From an uncultured Desulfofustis sp. (GTDB taxonomy: Bacteria; Desulfobacterota; Desulfobulbia; Desulfobulbales; Desulfocapsaceae): a stretch of DNA of 45,438 nucleotides. The notes beneath the pieces are model-generated. The model did not search any database and had not been told where the DNA came from. It was given only the letters and a program-made list of their open reading frames with translations. The translations under genes were made by a program, and so were the position numbers. Of the stretch, positions 39,112 through 45,438 are shown piece by piece (the stretch's first letter is position 1; every line of letters begins with the position of its first letter). Where the stretch lies: the NCBI GenBank assembly GCA_905479735.1, contig CAJQNS010000066.1, forward strand, positions 1 to 45,438, given 5' to 3'.

Positions 39112-40257
39112 CTAGAGTGTTTCCAGAAGCTGGGCGGTCTGGCGGGCTCCTTCGAGATCTATGGAAGTGTGGTAATGATCTTCCCGCAGTTGCTCGTTCA
39201 TCAAGGCCGCCAGCCGGTCGGGGGAAAGATCTGTCTCTTCGAGCATCCTGATTGAGTGACCGGCGATGAGTCCTTCGACCCGAAGCCGTTGTTCCCTGTT
39301 TTGATCAAACGGCAGCATCAGGGCCGGCACCCCGGCAGCCAGAGTATTCATCGAGGTGTTGTAGCCGGCCATGGAGATCGACAGATCAGCCGCAGCGAGC
39401 CAGTCGATAAAATGATCGGTGAACCGGTCGACACCCAGGCTCTGTTGCCGAGTCCCAAGCAGTTTCTTAACCACCCCGGGATCACAATAGGGTCCGGTGA
39501 AAAGTTGAAAGTACGGATTGCCATGAATATCCCCGCAGCGTGACGCCTCGGTGACGGCTTCGAGCAGGTGGGAGCCGACGCTGCCGCTGCCGATACTGAC
39601 GACAATCAGTTTGTCCGCCTCCTTCAGTCCGAGTCCGGCGCCAATCCTGGCCCTGGCATTGATTGCCGGTTTTGGAGTGATAAAACCGGTATAGTGGAGC
39701 GGCACCTCGAGTTGCTCGATTGGCCCAAACGTCCGGTCCAAGCTGACCACTCGGGGATCTGCATGGACAAGCAGTCCGTCGAAGTAGGTATTCAGGGTGG
39801 CAACGACCCTGTCCTCATACATGGTGCGATCCGTCTTCTTCTCTACCAGGATGTCGCGAAGGCTGCAGAAGACCCTGCAGGACTTCTGGCGGGCCGCTTC
39901 GAGCAAAGGGGTCAATTCGAATCTGAAGGCCTTGCGGCCAAATGGATAAAGCTCGAGGATCAGACAATCCGGCCTGGTGGAGGAAAAAAAGGAAAGGAGT
40001 GTGTCTATCCGCATCTCCTTGACCTCATCGAGCTCGAGATCCGGATCGCAGGTTTCCAGGCGGGAGAACTGATCATCCATTTGCAGACCGGGCAGTTTCA
40101 GGAAACCGAAGGGTTGTTTCCCGATCTCGATATCAGGTCCACCGACGATCATTGTCACCTGGTGATCGACGCTGCAGGCCCGGCAGATTTCCAGGCTGCG
40201 GTGAAAATGGCCGACACCGAGTACATGCTGACAATAGTAGAGGATTTTCACGGTCAA
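39112..40257 (-). CDS. GT28/MurG-like glycosyltransferase (paralogue A)
   Basis: A 381-residue GT-B fold glycosyltransferase resembling the MurG/GT28 group. The N-terminal glycine loop is LGVGHFHRS (13-21), and the C-terminal nucleotide-sugar site is SMAGYNTSMNTLAAGVPALM (from about 295), followed by LPFDQNREQ. The neighbouring gene at 42160-43398 encodes a longer protein with the same two motifs. Its predicted start is TTG at 40257 in a TTGA overlap with the histidine phosphatase stop; a GTG two codons on is an alternative. No signal or membrane anchor is seen. It would transfer a sugar from a UDP-type donor to a lipid-linked or small acceptor (family knowledge); the product is unknown. Confidence 0.86.
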   Translation of the reverse strand: MTVKILYYCQHVLGVGHFHRSLEICRACSVDHQVTMIVGGPDIEIGKQPFGFLKLPGLQMDDQFSRLETCDPDLELDEVKEMRIDTLLSFFSSTRPDCLILELYPFGRKAFRFELTPLLEAARQKSCRVFCSLRDILVEKKTDRTMYEDRVVATLNTYFDGLLVHADPRVVSLDRTFGPIEQLEVPLHYTGFITPKPAINARARIGAGLGLKEADKLIVVSIGSGSVGSHLLEAVTEASRCGDIHGNPYFQLFTGPYCDPGVVKKLLGTRQQSLGVDRFTDHFIDWLAAADLSISMAGYNTSMNTLAAGVPALMLPFDQNREQRLRVEGLIAGHSIRMLEETDLSPDRLAALMNEQLREDHYHTSIDLEGARQTAQLLETL

Positions 40258-40871
40258 GCAGACGGTTGGATGTTGTAGGCAAAGCCGGTCAAGGTATCGT
40301 TGCAGCAGGAGATTGTCTGCAGCCGGTTCTTGTCTATCAGTTTCGGCTCTTCGGGCAGAAACAGCCGCTTCTCTATCGAATAAACAAGGGATTTAATCAC
40401 TCCCTGATGAGTTACCACCAGGATCTGCTCACCGGAATATTTATGTCCATAGGAGCTCAGGACAGTGCGTGCCCGGCTGCGGACCTCTGCCCGGCTTTCG
40501 CCCTGGGGCGGCCGGAAAGACCAGCCTTTTTCAATCTGCTCCTGCAGCATTTCAGCGCTATTCTCTACTATCTCGGACCAGCTCAGTCCCTCCCAGATGC
40601 CCCAGTCCTGCTCGCGCAGGTCATCTTCTTCCTGGATTTCGACATGCAGTTGTTCGTTGATGAGCCGGGCTGTCGCTCTGGCCCGCGGTGTCGGACTGGT
40701 TATGATCCGGGCCCAATTCCAGCGCGGGCTGGCAAGAAAGCGAGCCCATTCACGGACAGCTGCGATACCCTCGGCGGTGAGTGGAGAATCGAGTCGGCCC
40801 TGAACCCGCTTCTGTTTGTTCCATATGGTCTGGCCGTGTCTGAACAAGCCAAATAGGGTGGCTGCACTCAT
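40254..40871 (-). CDS. Histidine phosphatase (phosphoglycerate-mutase-like) family protein
   Basis: A 205-residue member of the histidine phosphatase superfamily. The phospho-accepting motif LFRHGQTIWNKQKRVQGRLD has His12 as nucleophile. SPTPRARATA, DDLREQDWGIWEG and a late VVTHQGVIKSL supply the other active-site Arg, Glu and His. Such enzymes remove phosphate from small metabolites or sugar phosphates. Within a glycosyltransferase operon it may dephosphorylate a sugar phosphate or nucleotide-sugar by-product (inference). Its stop overlaps the next glycosyltransferase start by 4 bases (TTGA). The fit is good over the whole length, with the usual size for the branch. Confidence 0.92.
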   Translation of the reverse strand: MSAATLFGLFRHGQTIWNKQKRVQGRLDSPLTAEGIAAVREWARFLASPRWNWARIITSPTPRARATARLINEQLHVEIQEEDDLREQDWGIWEGLSWSEIVENSAEMLQEQIEKGWSFRPPQGESRAEVRSRARTVLSSYGHKYSGEQILVVTHQGVIKSLVYSIEKRLFLPEEPKLIDKNRLQTISCCNDTLTGFAYNIQPSA

Positions 40872-40891
40872 GAGGAGCCGGGGGTAAAGGG

Positions 40892-42163
40892 TTAAGGCAG
40901 AGTCACGTTGCGGCCCAGCCTCTGGTCGGCATCGATAAACAAGCCAGCCAGATCGACGATCAAGCGACTATTGTCGAAGTGTTCTTCAACGAAAGATCTA
41001 CCCTGTTCAATAACTTTTTGGCGTAGTGTGCGATCTGTCAACAACCGGGTGATTGCCTTCGAGAGCGCCTCACTGTCTTCCTGCTCAACCGTCAGGCCTG
41101 TTTTGGTGTCGATTATTATCTCCGGAATTGAGGAAACCTTGGTCGCCACCGCCGGCACTCCCATGGCCAATGATTCCACCAGGACATTAGGGATACCGTC
41201 CCGATCACCATCGGCGGCAATCTTGCTGCCCATGATGAAGAGATCGCTTTGACTGAAGTGTTCGAGCACCTCTTCGTGGGGTTTGGTCCCCAGCCATCGG
41301 CACTGTGAGTCCAGGCCAAGTTCTTTTATCAGTCCAAGCACCGAGTCGCGGTCGTCACCGTCGCCGATCAGGGTGTGTTCGAACTCGATACCATTTTCGG
41401 CGATCTTCTTCAGGGCCCGGTAGACGGTAGGCAGCCCCTTTTTTTCGATGATCCTGGCAACGGTCAGCAATTTGAAAGGAGGACTTGTCGCTATCCTGGT
41501 ATTGTCACTTTTGAAGAGATTCAAGTCGATGCCGTGATAGATACAGTATATTTCGGCGCCGTCGTCGCTCTCAAGTTCTTCCAGATACAGTTTGTTCTGC
41601 CGGGTACAGGTTGCCACGAACACCGCCAGGTCAAGTTTCTCTCTTAGTTGATCGGGGTTGGATGTGTAGATATCCTTGGCGTGGGCGGTGAAGCTGAAGC
41701 TGAGGCCCGAGAGCAGGGAGCTGAACATGGTCACCGAGGTTGGTGAATGGGCAAAGTGACCGTGCAGATGACAGATCGAATGATCTCTGCTAAGAAACTT
41801 CTCGGTCAGGTAGCCCGCCTGAAACAGATGTTTGAAGGTCGCCTGTCTGCCCGTTCGGCGGTAGCGTCTGACCGCCGTTGCCAGGGCTTGGCGGTAGCGT
41901 TTAGGCTGTTTGACGGCACAGAGAATATTGGGCCCGATCAAGCGGGGCAGCTCGAGGAGCAGCTCGGTGGGCAGGTAGTCGACGCGGGCCTTGATCTGTT
42001 TGACCGACTCGTGACAGAAATCTTCTCTGCCTTTGCGCATTGGAAAGAGCCGCATGGTAAAACCAAGTCGCTCCAGCAGCAGAATCTCGTTGGAGATAAA
42101 AGTCTCTGAAATTCTGGGGTATCCCTTGAGGATATAGGCAAGGGTCGGCCGTGAGCCGTTCAT
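40892..42163 (-). CDS. GT4-family glycosyltransferase
   Basis: A 423-residue GT-B glycosyltransferase of family 4. Seen features are LKGYPRISETFISNEILLLE (N-terminal acceptor domain), CHLHGHFAH and FTAHAKDIY mid-protein, and the donor site LLTVARIIEKKGL, with the EX7E-type region AADGDRDGIPNVLVESLAMG and PAVATKVSSIPEII. These match retaining glycosyltransferases of colanic-acid or exopolysaccharide pathways. The start at 42163 overlaps the preceding gene by ATGA, and 20 bases separate it from the phosphatase gene. It likely adds one sugar in a short glycan chain built by the three glycosyltransferases of this operon. Confidence 0.93.
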   Translation of the reverse strand: MNGSRPTLAYILKGYPRISETFISNEILLLERLGFTMRLFPMRKGREDFCHESVKQIKARVDYLPTELLLELPRLIGPNILCAVKQPKRYRQALATAVRRYRRTGRQATFKHLFQAGYLTEKFLSRDHSICHLHGHFAHSPTSVTMFSSLLSGLSFSFTAHAKDIYTSNPDQLREKLDLAVFVATCTRQNKLYLEELESDDGAEIYCIYHGIDLNLFKSDNTRIATSPPFKLLTVARIIEKKGLPTVYRALKKIAENGIEFEHTLIGDGDDRDSVLGLIKELGLDSQCRWLGTKPHEEVLEHFSQSDLFIMGSKIAADGDRDGIPNVLVESLAMGVPAVATKVSSIPEIIIDTKTGLTVEQEDSEALSKAITRLLTDRTLRQKVIEQGRSFVEEHFDNSRLIVDLAGLFIDADQRLGRNVTLP

Positions 42164-43398
42164 GACCGAATTGCTGAGCTTCTGGAGGCTGCCGGTGCGG
42201 ATTGGTCCTGGTTCTGGTTCCGAAAGAACTTGAGACGCTTGAGCATGGTGTCAAGTCCAGTTAATTCGAAGGTCGACATTGCTTCTGAGTAGTGTTCTTT
42301 GTGGTCCAGAATCGAAAAAATCTTGTCGCGCAGCCGCTGCGGGGTAATCTCATGCCAACCCAGGTAATCTATCAGGGATTTTTCTTTGAGGCACTGGGCC
42401 CTGATCAATTGTTCCTTACGCGGCGTTTCCCGGGGAATGATAAGTGCAGGGGTCTGCTGGGTGAGGATCTCACAGATCGTATTATAGCCTCCCATGGAGA
42501 TAACCAGATCAGCGGCCTGCATCAGTTCCTCCACCCGGCTGTGAAATGGGAGTGTCTTTATGCCGTATACTTTGCCCCGCTTTCGTATCTCCTCGCGTTT
42601 CCTTTTAGGCATGAATGGGCCGGTGACTATCAGACTTTTGAAAGGCAATGATGTGGGAAAATAATCGTGCATGGCAATGAATTGATCCAGCACGTCGAAA
42701 CCGTCCCCGCCGCCGCCGGTGGTAACAAGTACGAAGATGTCGTTGGGTAGAATTCGATAGCGGCGGCGCACCTTCTTTCTGACATTGCCATGTTTTTTTA
42801 TTCGGGGAATGTAGCCGGTGAAGACCACCCGGTCCTTTATGTCGTCAGGAAATTTGTATAAGGATACCGGGTCATAGATTTCCCGGTTTCCATAGATCCA
42901 GATTTCATTGAACAGTCTGGACAGGTGTGCATAGATATCTCTATTCTGCCAGTCGCTGATGATCACTTCGGGATCGTCGAGGATGTCGCGAAGACCAAGG
43001 ACCGTTTGAGTGTGAGGTGTGGCTTCCTTGAACCACTCGAGCGTAGGAAGTACCTCACGCTTGAGGCCAAATGGCTCCTTGTCGACGATAAAAAGGTCCG
43101 GTTTGAAAGTCTGGGCCGTGGCTAAAATAATATTTGTTCTGATCGAAAGCGCCTGCTGGTCGTCGATTTTTATGGAAAGGGCCCGGTATTCGTCGTTGGT
43201 CTTCTTAATCATGCCGGGAATTCGAACAAAATCCACCTGGCTGGGCAGGGCGAAACGACCGGCGATGGGCGATCCTGTCAAAATCAGTATATTGGTGTTG
43301 GTTCCCCTGAGGTGATTGGCAATGGCCATGGTCCGGCGGATATGACCAAGTCCATAGGTGTCATGGGAATACATCAATATATTAAAAGGTGGTGCCAC
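42160..43398 (-). CDS. GT28/MurG-like glycosyltransferase (paralogue B), first gene of the glycan unit
   Basis: A 412-residue GT-B glycosyltransferase. The N-terminal loop is DTYGLGHIRRTMAIANHL, a donor-domain opening is FVLVTTGGGGDGFDVLDQF, and the nucleotide-sugar site is SMGGYNTICEILTQQTPALI (from about 301), followed by IPRETPRKEQLIRAQ. These are also the key motifs of the shorter paralogue at 39112-40257. The start is GTG at 43398: the first beta strand (FNILMYSHD) needs residues before the next Met, and an AGAG-type ribosome binding site precedes it. The gene follows a promoter-like pair of hexamers (43458-43486) and a strong terminator of the upstream gene, so it opens an independent transcription unit. 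Confidence 0.88.
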   Translation of the reverse strand: MAPPFNILMYSHDTYGLGHIRRTMAIANHLRGTNTNILILTGSPIAGRFALPSQVDFVRIPGMIKKTNDEYRALSIKIDDQQALSIRTNIILATAQTFKPDLFIVDKEPFGLKREVLPTLEWFKEATPHTQTVLGLRDILDDPEVIISDWQNRDIYAHLSRLFNEIWIYGNREIYDPVSLYKFPDDIKDRVVFTGYIPRIKKHGNVRKKVRRRYRILPNDIFVLVTTGGGGDGFDVLDQFIAMHDYFPTSLPFKSLIVTGPFMPKRKREEIRKRGKVYGIKTLPFHSRVEELMQAADLVISMGGYNTICEILTQQTPALIIPRETPRKEQLIRAQCLKEKSLIDYLGWHEITPQRLRDKIFSILDHKEHYSEAMSTFELTGLDTMLKRLKFFRNQNQDQSAPAASRSSAIRS

Positions 43399-43457
43399 GG
43401 GACGCTCTATCTAAGTGGTGCCAGTTTGTTCTGTTTTTTCAACGGGTTAATTATCAA

Positions 43458-43486
43458 CTATTATTCTATCGGTAAAACAAAGTCAA
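43458..43486 (-). promoter_or_regulatory. Candidate sigma-70 promoter of the glycosyltransferase unit
   Basis: On the minus strand, TTGACT (43486-43481) lies 17 bases from TAATAG (43463-43458); an alternative -10, AATAAT, is 15 bases away. The site is just after the terminator of the beta-barrel gene and about 55 bases upstream of the GTG at 43398, the right place for the operon promoter. Confidence 0.5.
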
Positions 43487-43498
43487 GACCGGCTGAAA

Positions 43499-43540
43499 TA
43501 AAAAAAGCCCTGCGGCAGCTGGGCCGCAGGGCTTTGTTTA
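43499..43540. terminator. Strong rho-independent terminator of the beta-barrel gene
   Basis: A perfect 11-bp stem, AGCCCTGCGGC (43506-43516) and GCCGCAGGGCT (43523-43533), has a 6-base loop. On the minus strand it is followed by a run of seven T (43506-43500). It lies about 30 bases after the stop of the 43564-44118 gene. The plus-strand side also has a T-rich tail, so it could work in both directions. Confidence 0.92.
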
Positions 43541-43563
43541 TTTCACTTCTATTTGTGGAAGCG

Positions 43564-44118
43564 CTAAAAACTCAGCGTGAGCTGATTGCTGATCATAAAT
43601 ATTGATTCGATCTCCGAATAGGTGTCCACTCCCTGGAAAAGATCACCGGTATCCATATAGCCGAAATGAACTTCATAGGCCAGTGAGTTGAAGAAGCCGT
43701 AGACAACCCCGATATTGGCCTCCCAGCTCGACTGCAGTTCACTCTCCGATTCACTGTCCCAGGCTACGCTGGTAACCCCTATGGCGCCATGAAAGGCGAG
43801 GTTTGGGGTGGGCAGATATTCGGCGGCAATCGCAAACCCCTGCGGGGCGGTTCCCGCTGCCTGCGAGCTGAAAGACGAACCAAACGGATCTTCTCCGAAT
43901 AGATCTGTGGCGGAACTGGTAATCATCAGCGGTTTGAATCGTGATGTCTCAAACAGCAGCCCACTTTCAGATTCCGACACCGCATCGCTGTCAAACGTAT
44001 AGCCACTGACCTTGTATTCGGAACTATCGAGCCCTTCTGCCTGTGAAGACACCACACCTACCGCCAGCATAAGCGAGGCCAGACAGAGAGTCAGCAGATA
44101 GAATCGATATGATTTCAT
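43564..44118 (-). CDS. Small outer-membrane beta-barrel-like protein
   Basis: A 184-residue exported protein. A signal peptide (FYLLTLCLASLMLAVGVVSS QA region) is followed by alternating-residue strands typical of 8-strand barrels (GFAIAAEYLPTPNLAFHGAI, WEANIGVVYGFFNSLAYEVH). The last strand ends in Phe (ISNQLTLSF), the usual C-terminal signal for BamA-dependent outer-membrane insertion. A Ser/Glu-rich stretch (DSESESELQSSWEAN) sits between strands. The ATG at 44118 is chosen because the signal peptide begins there; the longer frame from a TTG at 44193 adds a hydrophilic 25-residue lead. No specific family is recognised. It has its own promoter-like hexamers upstream and a strong terminator downstream, so it is monocistronic. 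Confidence 0.75.
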   Translation of the reverse strand: MKSYRFYLLTLCLASLMLAVGVVSSQAEGLDSSEYKVSGYTFDSDAVSESESGLLFETSRFKPLMITSSATDLFGEDPFGSSFSSQAAGTAPQGFAIAAEYLPTPNLAFHGAIGVTSVAWDSESESELQSSWEANIGVVYGFFNSLAYEVHFGYMDTGDLFQGVDTYSEIESIFMISNQLTLSF

Positions 44119-44211
44119 AAGAACTGTAATGAGATCTTGTGTTGTGATTACCGAGGCTTGTACTGTCCGGTTGGCGTGCACCAGGCAGTACAAAAATTTT
44201 TACTTACCTAT

Positions 44212-44240
44212 ATAGTGTGCTGTTCCCATTTAAAAGTCAA
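44212..44240 (-). promoter_or_regulatory. Candidate promoter of the beta-barrel gene
   Basis: TTGACT (44240-44235) and CACTAT (44217-44212) on the minus strand are spaced by 17 bases, and TATATA overlaps just downstream. The start site would be near 44205, giving a leader of about 85 bases. The -10 is weak, so this is tentative. Confidence 0.4.
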
Positions 44241-44385
44241 GTGAATATTGACCTATTTCTGCCGCTTGCCATCCTCGAGAGCAGCGCAGTGTTCTTGCGG
44301 GAGGGCGTCAGATGTTTTATTAATAGCTGACCTTTAACCGCAACGTTCCAGAAAAGCGCTAAAATGCTCGAAACCAGGTGAATTT

Positions 44386-45438
44386 ATGAAGCTGATAACC
44401 CAGATCATGCTCTGTCTGCTGATTGCAGTGCAGGCCCGCCATGCTTTTTCTTCTACCGAAGAAGGGATACCGATAATTACCGTTCTGCCTTTCGAGGTGA
44501 GTGAGGAGGGCGAATATGCCTATCTTAATAAGGCGATCGATCAGATGCTGTTGGCTCGATTGTCACGCTATCAGGACCTGAAGGTGGTGACCGCCCTGGA
44601 TGGCGAGGAACTTCAGGCATTAAAAAAGAGCCTGCAGTCTGGTGATCTGGCCTCGGCGGCCCAACTAGGCGGCGACTGGCTGGTGGAGGCCAGCATGTAT
44701 TCGCTCAAAGAGGGAATGCAGATGAATCTCAGCCTTATTCCGCTGCAGGGGGGCAGACCGATATCGTTTTCTGAAAAGATCGAACGTCAGGATCAGGTCA
44801 TGGGTGCGGTCAGTTCACTGGCTTCTGATATTCACAGCACGGTTGTCGATCTTGAGACTGCAGAAGATGCATCTTCTCAGGAGGAAAAAGACGACACCAC
44901 CTTAAGCGGATTTGCCACTCCGCACCCGGAGCGGGATTACAAAAAAGGAATCTACGGTGGCGGGTCTATTGTTGCGGGGGACCAGGGAACTGGCTTCGAG
45001 TCACGGGGTGTACGTAATAGCGGTGTCATTCCTATGACTGTCCAATCCATGGTCGTAGGTGATCTAGATAACGATGGCAAGAACGATCTGGTCGTGAGTT
45101 CCCAGAGTAAAATACGTATCTTTGCCTACGAAGATCTAAACTTTAGAGAGCTCGCCGAATATAATTTTTCTCCAGCCATGAAGATCCATGCGATCAACAT
45201 TGCAGATCTTGACAACAGCGGCACTCAGAAACTCTATATCTCGGCCAATGAAGGCAGGTTCGCCTCCTCGGCGATTCTCAGCTGGAACGGCAGTAAAAGT
45301 CTGCAGTCGGTGAGCCAGGGGCTGCGCTGGTATATCCGACCGCTGACCCTGCCCGGTAAAGGTGAAGTACTGGTCGGCCAACAGGCCAGTCTGCGCAGTA
45401 TCGAAAATTTCTTGAGTCCCGGGGTCTTCGAGCTCACC
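44386..45438 (+). CDS. Exported FG-GAP/VCBS-repeat protein with TolB/CsgG-like N-terminal domain (cut by right edge)
   Basis: The first 351 codons of a larger protein; it continues beyond the window. The ATG at 44386 follows AGGTG by 6 bases. A signal peptide (LITQIMLCLLIAVQARHAFS) leads to a domain opening IPIITVLPFEVSEEGEYAYL followed by LNKAIDQML, similar to the VLPF-type start of TolB-N/CsgG-like periplasmic domains. Next is an acidic linker. Then come calcium-binding beta-propeller repeats: VVGDLDNDGKNDLVVSSQSK at about 224-243 and INIADLDNSGTQKLYISAN (about 268-286). FG-GAP/VCBS propellers bind Ca2+ and proteins or glycans at cell surfaces. It is divergent from the beta-barrel gene. The truncated end is the window edge, not a frameshift. 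Confidence 0.85.
   Translation, partial: MKLITQIMLCLLIAVQARHAFSSTEEGIPIITVLPFEVSEEGEYAYLNKAIDQMLLARLSRYQDLKVVTALDGEELQALKKSLQSGDLASAAQLGGDWLVEASMYSLKEGMQMNLSLIPLQGGRPISFSEKIERQDQVMGAVSSLASDIHSTVVDLETAEDASSQEEKDDTTLSGFATPHPERDYKKGIYGGGSIVAGDQGTGFESRGVRNSGVIPMTVQSMVVGDLDNDGKNDLVVSSQSKIRIFAYEDLNFRELAEYNFSPAMKIHAINIADLDNSGTQKLYISANEGRFASSAILSWNGSKSLQSVSQGLRWYIRPLTLPGKGEVLVGQQASLRSIENFLSPGVFELT

Noticed and set aside
1..45438. Mobile elements, CRISPR arrays, tRNA or rRNA genes
   Set aside because: Scanned for transposase or integrase motifs, regularly spaced repeats and cloverleaf-type sequences; none recognised.

Overview
The window reads as a chromosomal segment of a Gram-negative bacterium. 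Lipoproteins, outer-membrane-type proteins, Tol/Exb-like and MacB-like envelope machines, and the overall gene content suggest Desulfobacterota (Desulfobulbales-like) or a relative. That taxonomic call is inference, because no rRNA or other marker gene is present. No tRNA, rRNA, CRISPR array, transposase or phage gene was seen. Coding density is high, and many genes overlap their neighbour by 4 bases (ATGA or TTGA), so the window is built from a few long operons.

Region 1 (1-4771, minus strand) is a membrane-lipid modification operon. In transcription order it holds a DUF3833 lipoprotein, a chalcone-isomerase-like exported protein, a SnoaL/NTF2-fold protein, a short-chain dehydrogenase, an FAD-dependent amine-oxidase-like enzyme, a DUF1365 protein and the N-terminal 192 codons of a cyclopropane-fatty-acid-synthase-family methyltransferase, which runs off the left edge. 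A lone DUF523-DUF1722 gene (5060-6016) follows, with a likely terminator.

Region 2 (6255-15584, plus strand) is an eight-gene operon with 4-base or small overlaps. It encodes an exported acidic protein, a lipoprotein, a single-pass TPR protein with a PEGA-like tail, an 810-residue FHA-like/TM/PEGA x5/SUMF1 protein, a small exported protein, a TolQ/ExbB/MotA-type channel subunit, and two tandem proteins. Each of the two has a TolR/ExbD-like transmembrane helix carrying an Asp, then a coiled coil, then a von Willebrand A domain. This looks like an ion-driven envelope machine whose moving subunits end in vWA adhesion domains. I know of no description of it and treat it as the best candidate for a new system.

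Region 3 (15712-23001) is a mixed housekeeping stretch. It contains a ClsC-like phospholipase D lipoprotein, a divergent cation-efflux-fold protein, a GtrA-GT39 fusion glycosyltransferase, a FtsB/DivIC-like protein, an FmdB zinc ribbon, an XRE/two-CW regulator and a uracil-DNA-glycosylase-like Fe-S protein with an altered motif A. Two copies of a palindromic element occur, one inside a coding region (12359-12418) and one intergenic (17311-17360).

Region 4 (23002-43398, minus strand) is about 20 kb of co-oriented genes in two probable transcription units. The upstream unit (43398-38278) has two GT28-like glycosyltransferases, a GT4 glycosyltransferase, a histidine phosphatase and a polysaccharide-deacetylase-like protein. 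The downstream unit has its own promoter at 38233-38262. It encodes a MacB/LolCDE-type transporter (small FtsX permease, ATPase, and a 1586-residue FtsX permease fused to a degenerate M28 peptidase), two OPT-like membrane proteins, an ABC exporter with a large insertion in its ATPase domain, a cyclic-nucleotide-binding-fold protein, an exported protein, an unknown duplicated-domain protein and a PqqD-like protein. It looks like an envelope glycoconjugate synthesis and export locus.

At the right edge (43564-45438), a small outer-membrane beta-barrel-like gene with a strong terminator diverges from a truncated gene for an exported FG-GAP/VCBS-repeat protein. No intergenic gap exceeds 300 bases. 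The largest, 20499-20792, holds nothing I can name.
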